Assembly: GCA_964370165.1 (NCBI GenBank)
Contig: CAYJIG010000007.1
Span: 1 to 61,725 of the forward strand
DNA length: 61,725 nt
Source of the DNA: JAAYCI01 sp964370165
Lineage (GTDB): Bacteria; Bacillota; Clostridia; Oscillospirales; Ruminococcaceae
Direction of reading: 5' to 3'
Numbering within the stretch: the first letter of the stretch is position 1; each line of letters starts with the position of its first letter. The notes under the pieces were generated by a model that had not been told where the DNA came from, ran no database searches, and saw only the letters and a list, made by a program, of their open reading frames with translations. The position numbers were made by a program, and so were the translations under genes. Of this stretch, positions 17,156-25,703 are shown in pieces.

Positions 17156-18379
17156 TTAAACTTTTTTGAAAACAACACAAGCATTGTGGCCGCCAAAACC
17201 AAGCGAAGTAGACACAGCCTGGGTAAAGGGACGCTGGGTAGCTTTGTTGAAGGTGTAGTCAAGATCGCATTCGGGATCGGCTTCGGCAAACCCGATGGTG
17301 GGAGGTGCAATACCGGTTTCCAAAGCTTTGATGCAAGCCAAGGCTTCCACTGCGCCGGCGGCACCCAGCATATGTCCGGTCATGCTTTTTGTGCTGGAGA
17401 TAGCCACGTCATATGCGGCATCGCCAAAAGCTTCTTTGAAACCTTTAGTTTCAGATTTATCATTCAGTGGTGTGCTGGTGCCGTGTGCATTTACATATGT
17501 GTTGGCATCGGGTGTGATTTCACCTTCGGCCAATGCTAATTTGATAGCACGCGAGATACCGGCGGCTTCAGGATGTGGAGCAGTCATATGATGTGCGTCC
17601 GAGGTGTTGCCATATCCGGTGATTTCAGCGTAGATATGCGCACCACGTGCTTTGGCACGCTCGTACTCTTCAAATACCATCACAACACCGCCTTCGCCCA
17701 TGACAAATCCGCTACGACGTGCGTCAAACGGTGTGCAAGCAGTGGCAGGGTCAGGATTTTCGCTAAGAGCCATGCAAGCGGTGAAGCCTGCAATGGAGAA
17801 CGGGCAGATGGTGGCTTCGCTACCGCCAACCAATATGGCATCGGCATAGCCATGCTTAATAGCACGGAAAGCCTCGCCCATGGCGTGTGTGGAGGTGGCG
17901 CATGCGGTGACAACAGGAAGGCTGGGACCCTGGGCATTGTGACGAATAGCAACAACGCCGGTAGCCATGTTGCCGATCATCATGGGGATAAGAAACGGTG
18001 AAAGGCGCAAGTTGCCTTTTGAAAGCTTGTCGGCTTCTTTCACAGTTGTTTCCAGACCACCGATACCGCTACCGATATACACGCCGAAACGCTCGGGATC
18101 TACAGTATCTTTAATGTTGCTGTCTTCCACAGCCTGCTGCGCTGCGGCCACAGCATATTGGGTGAAAAGATCATATCTTCTCACTTCGGTTTTTTCAAAG
18201 TATAATGTGGGCTCGAAATCTTTTACTTCGGCGGCCACACTGGCCTTGAAGTTTGTGGTATCAAACCGGGTGATGTTACCAATGCCGCCTTTACCGGCTT
18301 TCATTGATTCCCATGTTTCTGCTAAGGTGTTACCAATGGGAGTAACAGCTCCCATACCTGTTATTACTACTCGCTTCAT
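17156..18379 (-). CDS. fabF: 3-oxoacyl-ACP synthase II FabF
   Basis: Elongating condensing enzyme that joins malonyl-ACP to acyl-ACP. The nucleophile Cys is in VVTACATSTHA near residue 160. The two active-site His are in NAHGTSTPLND and MTGHMLGAAGA, so this is the Cys-His-His (KAS I/II) type rather than FabH. Length 407 is normal. The ATG follows GAGGAGATATA. No fabH-type gene is found in this operon. Confidence 0.97.
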   Translation of the reverse strand: MKRVVITGMGAVTPIGNTLAETWESMKAGKGGIGNITRFDTTNFKASVAAEVKDFEPTLYFEKTEVRRYDLFTQYAVAAAQQAVEDSNIKDTVDPERFGVYIGSGIGGLETTVKEADKLSKGNLRLSPFLIPMMIGNMATGVVAIRHNAQGPSLPVVTACATSTHAMGEAFRAIKHGYADAILVGGSEATICPFSIAGFTACMALSENPDPATACTPFDARRSGFVMGEGGVVMVFEEYERAKARGAHIYAEITGYGNTSDAHHMTAPHPEAAGISRAIKLALAEGEITPDANTYVNAHGTSTPLNDKSETKGFKEAFGDAAYDVAISSTKSMTGHMLGAAGAVEALACIKALETGIAPPTIGFAEADPECDLDYTFNKATQRPFTQAVSTSLGFGGHNACVVFKKV

Positions 18380-18412
18380 TATATCTCCTCATACTTGTTT
18401 GTTAATTATAGT

Positions 18413-19159
18413 TTACATTGCAAGGCCGCCATCAATGCGGATCACTTCGCCGGTGATATATCCGGCACAATCACTTGCTAAAAATGCGGCAAGTTTTGCC
18501 ACTTCGTTTGCATCGCCAAACCGTTTGGCCGGAATACCGCTAAGAACGCTGTCTTTCACTTTGTCGGACAAAGCATCTGTCATGTCTGAGACGATAAATC
18601 CCGGAGCAATGGCGTTACAGGTGACACCGCGTGCGCCCAGCTCTTTGGAAATGCTTTTTGTCAGGCCGATAAGGCCGGACTTTGCCGCGGCGTAGTTTGC
18701 CTGGCCGGCATTACCCATCAGGCCTACAACAGAAGTGACGTTGATGATACGTGCGCCGTTTGGTTTGCGCATAAAGTGCCGATAAAGCCCGCGTATCATG
18801 TTGAAAGCACCTTTTAGGTTGGTGTGAATCACATCGTCGAAATCGGCCTCTGCCATGCTTAAAGTCAGCTTGTCACGCACAATGCCTGCGTTGTTTACTA
18901 AGATATCTATCTCGCCAAAATCTTTTAGTACAGAAGCACACAGCTCTTCAGTCGCGGCAAAATCAGATACATCACACTGATAAGCTTTGGCAGTAACGCC
19001 TAGTGCTGTTATTTCGGCTACGGTTTCTGTGGCGGCGGCTTGGTTGCCGGCATACACAATAGCTACATTGGCGCCTTGGGCGGCCATCTCGCATGCTATA
19101 GCTTTACCGATTCCACGTGAGCCACCTGTGACGAGAGCGGTTTTTCCTTGTAATGACAT
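18413..19159 (-). CDS. fabG: 3-oxoacyl-ACP reductase FabG
   Basis: NADPH-dependent short-chain dehydrogenase that reduces 3-oxoacyl-ACP. The cofactor motif is TGGSRGIGKAI near the N-terminus. The Ser-Tyr-Lys triad is in the SVVGLMGNAGQANYAAAKSG region, with the NNAG motif before it. Length 248 is typical. The start codon follows AGGAAGG. It lies between fabD and fabF. Confidence 0.97.
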   Translation of the reverse strand: MSLQGKTALVTGGSRGIGKAIACEMAAQGANVAIVYAGNQAAATETVAEITALGVTAKAYQCDVSDFAATEELCASVLKDFGEIDILVNNAGIVRDKLTLSMAEADFDDVIHTNLKGAFNMIRGLYRHFMRKPNGARIINVTSVVGLMGNAGQANYAAAKSGLIGLTKSISKELGARGVTCNAIAPGFIVSDMTDALSDKVKDSVLSGIPAKRFGDANEVAKLAAFLASDCAGYITGEVIRIDGGLAM

Positions 19160-19172
19160 GTCTGTTTCCTTC

Positions 19173-20087
19173 CTAACCTTTTAATGCTTGTAAAGCATCT
19201 TGTAGGCTTTTGGCATCTTCTACGTTCATGAAAGTGGCTTCCTTCAAAATACGCTTACCAAGACCGGTGAGTGTTTTGCCCGGGCCTACTTCAATGAAGG
19301 TATCATAGCCATCGTTTGCCATTTGCAGTATAGTTTGCTTCCAGTAAACAGGCCCGTTCATTTGCTTTGCCAGTGTGTCTTTTACAGGATCTGCATACAG
19401 ATTTCCGGTTGGATTAGCGTATACCGGAATTTTAGGTGTTTGCATGTTGCTGTTTTGAATGTCGGCAGAAAAAGCTTCGGCTGCGGGGTTCATCATTGGT
19501 GAATGGAATGCACCGCCTACGGCTAAAGGACGAGCTGTGCCACCGGCTTCTTTTACTGCCTCGCAAAAAGCAGGCATTTCTTCTTTAGAGCCTGCAACCA
19601 CCAGCTGACCGTCACTGTTGTAGTTCACAGGATACATTTGCGAAAACTTTTTGCAGATATCTTCCACTGCTGCGTCGTCCATACGAAGCACAGCCGCCAT
19701 GGTACCGGAGCTGGCATCGGTGGCTTTGCGCATATGTTCACTGCGAAGGCAAGTAAGGCTAAATCCTTCATCGAAAGTGAAAGCCTCGGCAAAGGTTAAT
19801 GCGGCCATCTCACCCAGAGAAAACCCTGCAACACCGTCTGGTGTGATACCGTTTTCAACCAGCGCGGCTGCGGCGGCCATGTCTACAGTGAAAACACAAG
19901 GCTGTGTCACGTCGGTTTGAGCAAGGCGCTCGGCGGTGGCTGAAAAGCAGTCGTCTTGTGTGCCGGCACGAATTGTTTCGGCTATATTAAATATATCTTT
20001 TGCGGCTTTACTATCATCATAAAGCTCTTTGCCCATACCGGGCTTTTGTGCACCTTGACCGGCAAATAAAAATGCTAGTTTACCCAT
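19173..20087 (-). CDS. fabD: Malonyl-CoA:ACP transacylase FabD
   Basis: Loads malonate onto ACP. It starts with LAFLFAGQGAQKPGMG. The catalytic Ser is in GFSLGEMAAL and the partner His in GGAFHSPMM. The ATG at 20087 follows AAAGGAA. An upstream in-frame extension to 20129 lies inside fabK and lacks homology to the family, so it is not used. The start overlaps the last codons of fabK by 13 nt. The product has 304 residues. Confidence 0.96.
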   Translation of the reverse strand: MGKLAFLFAGQGAQKPGMGKELYDDSKAAKDIFNIAETIRAGTQDDCFSATAERLAQTDVTQPCVFTVDMAAAAALVENGITPDGVAGFSLGEMAALTFAEAFTFDEGFSLTCLRSEHMRKATDASSGTMAAVLRMDDAAVEDICKKFSQMYPVNYNSDGQLVVAGSKEEMPAFCEAVKEAGGTARPLAVGGAFHSPMMNPAAEAFSADIQNSNMQTPKIPVYANPTGNLYADPVKDTLAKQMNGPVYWKQTILQMANDGYDTFIEVGPGKTLTGLGKRILKEATFMNVEDAKSLQDALQALKG

Positions 20088-21031
20088 TGCTTTGCTATTC
20101 CTTTCAGTAGTTCTTCCGCCTCGTTGCACACGTCTTCAATAATGGACGCGGCACTTTGTTTTTTAGTCACAAGGCCTGCAATTTGGCCGGATAGGAAACA
20201 TCCGCCTTTTGCGTCACCTTCTTTAGCGGCACGATATAACGCACCACCGGCATATTCTTCCAAAGCAGCGTCGCTTACACTGCTGTCATATTCCATCTTA
20301 AAATAAGTGCGGCTAAACTCGTTTTTAATACTGCGCACAGGATGGCCAAGACGCTTACCTGTAGCTATAGTGTCTATGTCACGTGCTTTAAGCACTTTTT
20401 CTTTAAATACATCATGCACGGTGCATTCATCGGCAACAAGAAAACGTGTGCCCATTTGAACACCTTCAGCACCCAGCATTATGGCGGCGGCAAAACCACG
20501 ACCGTCGGCGATACCACCAGCGGCAATAACCGGGATTGATACGGCGTTTGCCACCTGAGGCACTAATGCCATGGTAGTGCTTTCGCCTACGTGGCCACCA
20601 CTTTCGCAACCCTCGGCAATCACAGCACAAGCACCGCTGCGTTCCATCATACGTGCCAAAGCAACGCTGGCAACCACCGGGATAACATTTATGCCGGCTT
20701 CTTTCCAAGCGTCCATATATTTACCGGGGTTTCCTGCACCGGTAGTAATCACTTTTATCCCTTCTTCTACCACCACTTTTGCCACGTCGTCCGCAAAAGG
20801 ACTCATCAGCATGATGTTTACGCCAAAAGGCTTGTCAGTCAGCTCTTTTGCTTTGCGAATTTCCGCGCGTAGCCACTCGGCGTCGGCGTTCATAGCGGCA
20901 ATCAGCCCAAGGCCGCCACCGTTACTTACGGCCGCTGCCAAAGATGCATCGGCAATCCATGCCATGCCACCTTGGATTATTGGGTAGGTGATACCAAGAA
21001 GATTACAAATACGTTGTTTTTTCAGTGCCAT
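20075..21031 (-). CDS. fabK: Enoyl-ACP reductase II FabK (flavoprotein)
   Basis: FMN-dependent enoyl-ACP reductase of the nitronate-monooxygenase-like TIM-barrel family; it completes each elongation cycle and is typical of Clostridia and streptococci. The N-terminal ITYPIIQGGMAWIAD motif, the AEGCESGGHVG active-site loop and the phosphate-binding IAAGGIADGRGFAAAIMLGA region are present. Length 318 is normal. No FabI homologue is seen in the window. The genome should therefore be intrinsically tolerant to FabI inhibitors if FabK is the only reductase, which is an inference. Confidence 0.95.
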   Translation of the reverse strand: MALKKQRICNLLGITYPIIQGGMAWIADASLAAAVSNGGGLGLIAAMNADAEWLRAEIRKAKELTDKPFGVNIMLMSPFADDVAKVVVEEGIKVITTGAGNPGKYMDAWKEAGINVIPVVASVALARMMERSGACAVIAEGCESGGHVGESTTMALVPQVANAVSIPVIAAGGIADGRGFAAAIMLGAEGVQMGTRFLVADECTVHDVFKEKVLKARDIDTIATGKRLGHPVRSIKNEFSRTYFKMEYDSSVSDAALEEYAGGALYRAAKEGDAKGGCFLSGQIAGLVTKKQSAASIIEDVCNEAEELLKGIAKQWVN

Positions 21032-21064
21032 GTTTCCCTCTTATCAGCTAGTTTTTGTCAAGAT

Positions 21065-21128
21065 AATACCGCCGGAGTATAGTATGTACAAATGCTAATG
21101 TATAAACTAGTGACCCGACGGCGTTATT
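21065..21128 (-). other. Hairpin between acpP and fabK
   Basis: AATACCGCCG (21065-21074) pairs with CGGCGTTATT (21119-21128) at 9 of 10 positions and encloses 44 nt. It lies in the 106-nt gap after acpP. It could act as a partial terminator or a 3'-end stabiliser that raises acpP mRNA over the genes that follow. No T-run is present. Confidence 0.35.
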
Positions 21129-21137
21129 CAAAGTTAA

Positions 21138-21359
21138 TTATGCGCCGGCTTCAACAAGTGCTAAGATATCGCCGATGCTTTTCAGATTTTCGTTTACTTC
21201 TACCGGTACACCAAAAGCGTCTTCGCAAGCAATAGCCATATCTACCAAATCAAGGCTGTCCAGCTCAAGCTCTTCAAATGTGGTTTCTGCGGTAAGGCTA
21301 CCTGCCTCGATGTCTTTGTAGGTGCTGATTACTTCTTCCAATTTTTGCATGTTAGTCAT
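21138..21359 (-). CDS. acpP: Acyl carrier protein AcpP
   Basis: Small acidic carrier of growing fatty acyl chains. The phosphopantetheine attachment Ser is Ser35 in ELDSLDLVDM. The 73-residue product starts at the ATG at 21359 (MTNMQKLEE); the reading frame is open further upstream but lacks family similarity there. The gene is separated from the fabT-like regulator by about 95 nt, a gap long enough for its own control element, and from fabK by a gap with a hairpin. Confidence 0.96.
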   Translation of the reverse strand: MTNMQKLEEVISTYKDIEAGSLTAETTFEELELDSLDLVDMAIACEDAFGVPVEVNENLKSIGDILALVEAGA

Positions 21360-21453
21360 ATTATAGATCCTCACTTTCAATTTTGTTGCGGAATATCCGC
21401 GATTTATTTGCAGGCGTGGTATATAGTACCAAATCACCTAACAATGCAGTTGA

Positions 21454-21930
21454 TTATGTCGCTAAAGGAGCGTCATATCGGCGAATTTGCGTGTCTAGAA
21501 AGTTACTCAATTTATGGATACCTTTCAGCATTGCATATCGCTCTTGTGGGCTGAGATCCTTTAAAGCGGCCCGTACCATGTTACGATGGAAAAACTTTCG
21601 CAAGCTTTCCACACGTTTTCCGGCAAGTGTTAAACGCACTCTTACCACTCGTTTATCTTGGGTACATTTTTCCCTTACGGCAAATCCTTTACGTTCCAGT
21701 CTGTTGACGGCGGTGGTGGCAGTAGGCAGGCGAATTTCCAAATAATCTGAAATTTCGCTGATGGTAGCCGTTTCGTTTTTACCGCCGCGTGCAATGGCTT
21801 CTAATGTGCGAACTTCGGCAAACCGAAGTGGGACAGTGTTGCTGTCTTGTAGCATTTTAGCCTCTAAAATTTCCATAGAGCGGTAAATTCTGGCCAAAGC
21901 ACTACTTAGATTTCTTTCAAATGCATTCAT
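21454..21930 (-). CDS. fabT: MarR-family regulator, FabT-like
   Basis: Winged-helix regulator placed inside the fab operon, where Firmicutes usually carry fabT. That protein represses fatty acid synthesis genes when bound to acyl-ACP. The recognition-helix area reads TISEISDYLEIRLPTATTAV, followed by the wing with KRVVRVRLT. It is 158 residues. It starts 12 nt after the acyl-CoA synthetase stop. Palindromes near the operon promoter (23684-23700 and 23711-23724) are candidate binding sites. The FabT name rests on context. Confidence 0.82.
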   Translation of the reverse strand: MNAFERNLSSALARIYRSMEILEAKMLQDSNTVPLRFAEVRTLEAIARGGKNETATISEISDYLEIRLPTATTAVNRLERKGFAVREKCTQDKRVVRVRLTLAGKRVESLRKFFHRNMVRAALKDLSPQERYAMLKGIHKLSNFLDTQIRRYDAPLAT

Positions 21931-21942
21931 TAATTCTTTCCT

Positions 21943-23643
21943 TTACCGCACAAAAGAAGAATACGCTTTGCTCAAACGTTCTTTTTTCTTGCTTGATTGC
22001 TTGCGAAGCTCGGCACGTTGTATTTTTCCGGAGATGGTTTTTGGGAAACTGTCCACAAAATCCACTATCTTAGGTGTTTTGTATGCCGCGGTGTTATCTT
22101 TTACATATTGCTGAAGTTCTTTTTTTAGCTTATCCATGTCGATATCAGCATTTTTGTATTCTTTAGTCAAGATAATGCTGGCCTTGATGGCTTGGCCACG
22201 AAGCGCATCGGGAACACCAATAACAGCACATTCCATCACAGCAGGATGCTCGATAAGCACACTTTCTACCTCAAACGGACCAATGCGGTATCCGGAAGAC
22301 TTGATGACATCATCTACACGGCTGGCAAACCACAGTTTGCCGTCTTTGTCCATACGTGCTTTGTCACCGGTGTGGTAATATCCACTGCGCCAAGCATCGT
22401 TTGTTTTCTTGGAGTCTTTGTAGTAACCCATGAAAACACCCACGCCTTTTCCGGGACGCACATCAAGGCAAATCTCACCGGTTTCGCCTTCTTCTACTTC
22501 GTTACCCTCTTCATCTAAAATCAAAAGACGATATGCAGGGCTGGGCTTGCCGATAGAGCCGGGAATAGGTGTACTATAAACAGATGTAATGGACATGGGC
22601 GCCATTTCTGTTTGACCGTAAGCTTCGAAAATACGCAGGCCGGTTTGCTCATAAAACTTGTCAAACACTTCGGGGTATAGAGGCTCGCCTGCGGTGGTTA
22701 CATACTCTAAAGAAGATAAGTCATAAGTGCTAAGATCCATCTTCACCATCAAACGATACACAGTTGGCGGTGCGCAGAAAGATGTAACTTTATGCTTGCA
22801 CATCATGCGCAGCATGTCGCCGGCATTGAAAAAGTTGTGGTCATACACAAACACGGCGGCTTCACACAGCCATTGACCAAAAAGCTTGCCCCATGCGGCT
22901 TTTGCCCATCCGGTGTCGGCCAGTGTTAGGTGTAAACTGCCCGGATGCAGGTTTTGCCAAAAACGTGCGGTGGTGATGTGACACAGCGGATATATATGAT
23001 TGTGTACCACCATTTTAGGCATTCCGGTGGTTCCGGAAGTGAAATACATCAGCATTTTGTCGTCGTTTTCGGTAACACGCACAGGCTTGTCGCCTTGGGC
23101 ATATGTTATAAGACCGTCATCAAAGCTTAACCAACCTTCTTGCACAGCACCCACCTTGGCCCTGAAACGCACAGTTGGGGATAAAGGCATGGCCTCGTTT
23201 ACCGCTTGTGTCAAGTCGTCATCTTCGGTGGTGACAATACCCACAACAGAAGCGGCATTGTTGCGGTATATGATGTCTTTAGCACCCAGCAGATGAGTGG
23301 CAGGAATAGCAACGGCACCAAGCTTGATAAGGCCTAAAATAGCAAACCAATACTGCACACGACGTTTCATGATAAGCATGACAGAGTCGCCTTTTTTCAC
23401 ACCTTGCGCCGCAAAAAAGCGTGCGGCGGCGTCCGACTTGGCAGACACGGTAGAAAAAGAATACCGTGCTTCTTCGCCTTTGTCATTACACCAAACGATG
23501 GCATCTTTATCGGGTTTTGTGCTTGCCAGCACGTCCACACAGTCAAAAGCAAAGTTGTAATTTTCAGGCACATTAATTTTATAGTTTTGCAGAAAATCTT
23601 CTTCACTGCTAAAATTTGCACTTGCATATTGTTCCATCAACAT
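21943..23643 (-). CDS. AMP-forming acyl-CoA synthetase (medium-chain/acetyl type)
   Basis: Adenylate-forming enzyme that activates a carboxylic acid to acyl-CoA with ATP. The P-loop-like motif is YFTSGTTGMPKMV, the adenylate motif FEAYGQTEM, the hinge YYHTGDKARMDKDG, and the C-terminal catalytic Lys is in PKTISGKIQR. At 566 residues it resembles the medium-chain (MACS) group, but the substrate cannot be read by eye. The ATG at 23643 has GGGAGG 8 nt upstream; the ATG at 23658 overlaps that site. It is first in the fab operon, a place where clostridial operons often have fabH or fabT. This suggests it supplies acyl-CoA for chain starting or recycling. Confidence 0.9.
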   Translation of the reverse strand: MLMEQYASANFSSEEDFLQNYKINVPENYNFAFDCVDVLASTKPDKDAIVWCNDKGEEARYSFSTVSAKSDAAARFFAAQGVKKGDSVMLIMKRRVQYWFAILGLIKLGAVAIPATHLLGAKDIIYRNNAASVVGIVTTEDDDLTQAVNEAMPLSPTVRFRAKVGAVQEGWLSFDDGLITYAQGDKPVRVTENDDKMLMYFTSGTTGMPKMVVHNHIYPLCHITTARFWQNLHPGSLHLTLADTGWAKAAWGKLFGQWLCEAAVFVYDHNFFNAGDMLRMMCKHKVTSFCAPPTVYRLMVKMDLSTYDLSSLEYVTTAGEPLYPEVFDKFYEQTGLRIFEAYGQTEMAPMSITSVYSTPIPGSIGKPSPAYRLLILDEEGNEVEEGETGEICLDVRPGKGVGVFMGYYKDSKKTNDAWRSGYYHTGDKARMDKDGKLWFASRVDDVIKSSGYRIGPFEVESVLIEHPAVMECAVIGVPDALRGQAIKASIILTKEYKNADIDMDKLKKELQQYVKDNTAAYKTPKIVDFVDSFPKTISGKIQRAELRKQSSKKKERLSKAYSSFVR

Positions 23644-23683
23644 AATAAAACCTCCCATATGTAGGCAGTTTGAATTGTGCTAG

Positions 23684-23700
23684 TAAGTAAATAATACTTA
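23684..23700. promoter_or_regulatory. 17-bp palindrome in the fab operon leader
   Basis: TAAGTA (23684-23689) and TACTTA (23695-23700) form a perfect inverted repeat with a 5-bp centre, about 25 nt inside the transcript of the acyl-CoA synthetase/fab operon. The size fits a MarR-type operator. Confidence 0.45.
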
Positions 23701-23710
23701 GCGTATCTAA

Positions 23711-23724
23711 CCAAATTACTTTGG
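23711..23724. promoter_or_regulatory. Candidate FabT operator at the fab transcription start
   Basis: CCAAA-TTAC-TTTGG is a perfect 5-bp inverted repeat placed right at the predicted start of the minus-strand transcript, where a bound repressor would block initiation. The regulator gene is two places downstream in the same operon, so autoregulation is plausible. Confidence 0.5.
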
Positions 23725-23726
23725 CA

Positions 23727-23755
23727 ATTATAGCATACTAATTTTAAAGTTTCAA
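23727..23755 (-). promoter_or_regulatory. Putative sigma-A promoter of the acyl-CoA synthetase/fab operon
   Basis: On the minus strand TTGAAA, a 17-nt spacer and a perfect TATAAT. It lies 84 nt upstream of the acyl-CoA synthetase start. Confidence 0.7.
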
Positions 23756-23815
23756 TAATTTTATATAATTTTTTTAAATAAATTTTTTTATGATAAAATA
23801 ATCTGAAATTAGGCA

Positions 23816-23844
23816 TTGATTTTTTTAAAAGAATCTTGTATAAT
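23816..23844 (+). promoter_or_regulatory. Putative promoter of tRNA-Ser
   Basis: TTGATT (23816-23821), a 17-nt spacer and TATAAT (23839-23844), about 46 nt before the tRNA. Confidence 0.6.
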
Positions 23845-23890
23845 AATTATCAGCGTTTACAAGTAAATATACGTATAAGATTTTCGACAC

Positions 23891-23981
23891 GGAGAAGTAC
23901 TCAAGAGGTCGAAGAGGCTCCCCTGCTAAGGGAGTAGGGCGTGAAAGCGTCGCGAGGGTTCAAATCCCTCCTTCTCCGCCA
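23891..23981 (+). tRNA. tRNA-Ser (anticodon GCU)
   Basis: 91-nt class II tRNA. The acceptor GGAGAAG pairs with CTTCTCC, followed by discriminator G and an encoded CCA. The anticodon loop CTGCTAA gives GCU, reading AGC/AGU. A long variable arm typical of serine tRNAs and a normal T-arm (GAGGG TTCAAAT CCCTC) are present. A terminator follows 5 nt later. Confidence 0.96.
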
Positions 23982-23985
23982 GCAT

Positions 23986-24016
23986 AAAAGCACACCCATC
24001 GGGTGTGCTTTTATGG
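23986..24016 (+). terminator. Intrinsic terminator of tRNA-Ser
   Basis: AAAAGCACACCC (23986-23997) pairs with GGGTGTGCTTTT (24001-24012) across a 3-nt loop. Confidence 0.85.
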
Positions 24017-24093
24017 TTTTTATAGTATAATATAGGTAAAAGGTATTTATATAATATGAAATTAAATTATTTTATAGTATTTTAAAGGAAAGC

Positions 24094-25089
24094 ATGATGA
24101 AAAAAATTCTATTTATCGCTACCGGTGGCACCATAGCTTCCGTGAAAAGTAAGCATGGGCTTGTGCCGCAATTATCGTCGGAAAACATTTTGGACTGCAT
24201 ACCGAACGCGAAAGAAATTTGCGATATTGAAACAATACAGCTTATGAATATAGACAGCACTAATATAAATCCTACTCACTGGCTTGAAATTGCAAAAGCT
24301 GTAGAAGAAAACTATGATGCGTATGATGGCTTTGTGATAACTCACGGCACAGACACTATGGCATACACTGCCGCGGCTCTTTCGTATCTCATACAGTTTT
24401 CGATGAAGCCTGTTGTGATAACGGGCTCTCAAAAATCTATTGCAAGCGATAACACAGACGCAAAACGAAACATGGAGAACGCAATATTATATGCATCTGC
24501 CGATGATTCTCATGGCGTAAGCATCGTTTTTGACGGTAAAGTTATTTTAGGAACAAGAGGCCGAAAGGAGCGAACCAAGAGTTTTAATGCTTTTTCGAGC
24601 GTCGATTACCCGGAAATAGCCATTATTCGTGACAATAAAGTTATTCGATACTTAACAAATATTGAATACAGAGATAAACCGGTATTTTATCACAAAATGG
24701 AAGAACGAGTACTGTTACTGACACTGATTCCGGGTATGAAAGCCGATATATTAGTAAAAGTGATGGATGACTATGAGGCTTTAATTTTTCAAAGTTTCGG
24801 GGTTGGGGGTCTTCCTGGCGGCGATAATGGCGCACTTGCTGTTGCTATAAAAGAATGGATTAACTCAGGCAAAATAGTTATCATGAGTACACAAGTGCCG
24901 TACGAAGGCAGTGACATGGAAATATATCAAGTGGGATATCAGCTAAAGCATAAATATAAAATTATTGAAGCGTATAATATGTCGACAGAAGCGATTGTCA
25001 CAAAAGTCATGTGGGCGCTTGGCCAGACAAGCGATATAGAAGAAGTAAAGAAAATATTAAACACGCCTGTTTATTTTGATATAATTTAA
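24094..25089 (+). CDS. Type I L-asparaginase
   Basis: Cytoplasmic amidohydrolase that converts asparagine to aspartate and ammonia. The first catalytic Thr is in ATGGTIAS (residues 9-16) and the second triad in THGTDTM near residue 90. There is no signal peptide, so it is the cytoplasmic type I form. Its 331 residues match the family. The ATG follows AAAGGAAAG. It appears to be a single-gene unit, ended by the hairpin at 25114-25140. Confidence 0.93.
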   Translation: MMKKILFIATGGTIASVKSKHGLVPQLSSENILDCIPNAKEICDIETIQLMNIDSTNINPTHWLEIAKAVEENYDAYDGFVITHGTDTMAYTAAALSYLIQFSMKPVVITGSQKSIASDNTDAKRNMENAILYASADDSHGVSIVFDGKVILGTRGRKERTKSFNAFSSVDYPEIAIIRDNKVIRYLTNIEYRDKPVFYHKMEERVLLLTLIPGMKADILVKVMDDYEALIFQSFGVGGLPGGDNGALAVAIKEWINSGKIVIMSTQVPYEGSDMEIYQVGYQLKHKYKIIEAYNMSTEAIVTKVMWALGQTSDIEEVKKILNTPVYFDII

Positions 25090-25113
25090 TTTTTTGTAGT
25101 AGCATATAAAATC

Positions 25114-25140
25114 AAAAATCACCCATATGGGTGATTTTTT
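25114..25140. terminator. Bidirectional terminator between asparaginase and the GNAT operon
   Basis: AAAAATCACCC (25114-25124) pairs with its perfect complement (25129-25139) across a 4-nt loop, with T-runs usable on either strand. It serves the converging genes on both sides. Confidence 0.85.
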
Positions 25141-25170
25141 ATAAGTATAGCAGTTGTAAATATAATGCTA

Positions 25171-25668
25171 CTAAAAGTGCCTATCGAAGGCGATTCTTTC
25201 GCCGTTGTCATACCATATAATGCCTCTGTATTCAAACCCGTTTTTCTTTAGTATGTGTTGCATCTTTTGGTTTCCTTCGCTTGTATCCACCCTAAAATAG
25301 TGTATTCCACGTGACGCCGCAAGCTTTTCTACCAGTTCAAAAGCTTTAACTCCCAGGCCTTTACCTCGGCTGTTTTCGTTCATTGCCAGTCGATGCATGA
25401 CAACATATTCGTCGTCACACGCCCAGGCGCCGTTTATGCTGTCATATGCCTTTTCCCCGTCAAAATCTACGCATAAATATCCGTAAATATCATCGTTTTC
25501 CTTTAAGAAATATCCTTTTCCGGTTTTGGCATCGTTTGTTATGCAGGCAGTGTCCGGATAGCCGTCTTGCCATTGGTCAATACCTTGGTCTTTCAGGTGT
25601 TTTTTTGCCATGTTGATGATACACATGGCTTTTTCTACGTCAGTTAGTGTTATTTTGATTAATTCCAT
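25171..25668 (-). CDS. GNAT-family N-acetyltransferase
   Basis: Acetyl-CoA-dependent acyltransferase of unknown substrate. The acetyl-CoA binding motif A reads NSRGKGLGVKAFELV near residue 100, preceded by the VMHRLAMN strand. The N-terminus has the family pattern ending in DQGIDQWQDGYP, often seen in clostridial GNATs. At 165 residues it has a single complete domain. It is the last gene of a minus-strand set with DUF1801, a second GNAT, GyrI-like and DUF1905 genes. Confidence 0.85.
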   Translation of the reverse strand: MELIKITLTDVEKAMCIINMAKKHLKDQGIDQWQDGYPDTACITNDAKTGKGYFLKENDDIYGYLCVDFDGEKAYDSINGAWACDDEYVVMHRLAMNENSRGKGLGVKAFELVEKLAASRGIHYFRVDTSEGNQKMQHILKKNGFEYRGIIWYDNGERIAFDRHF

Positions 25669-25703
25669 TCATGGTCTTCCTTTTCAAGTTTCATAAATTT
25701 AGT

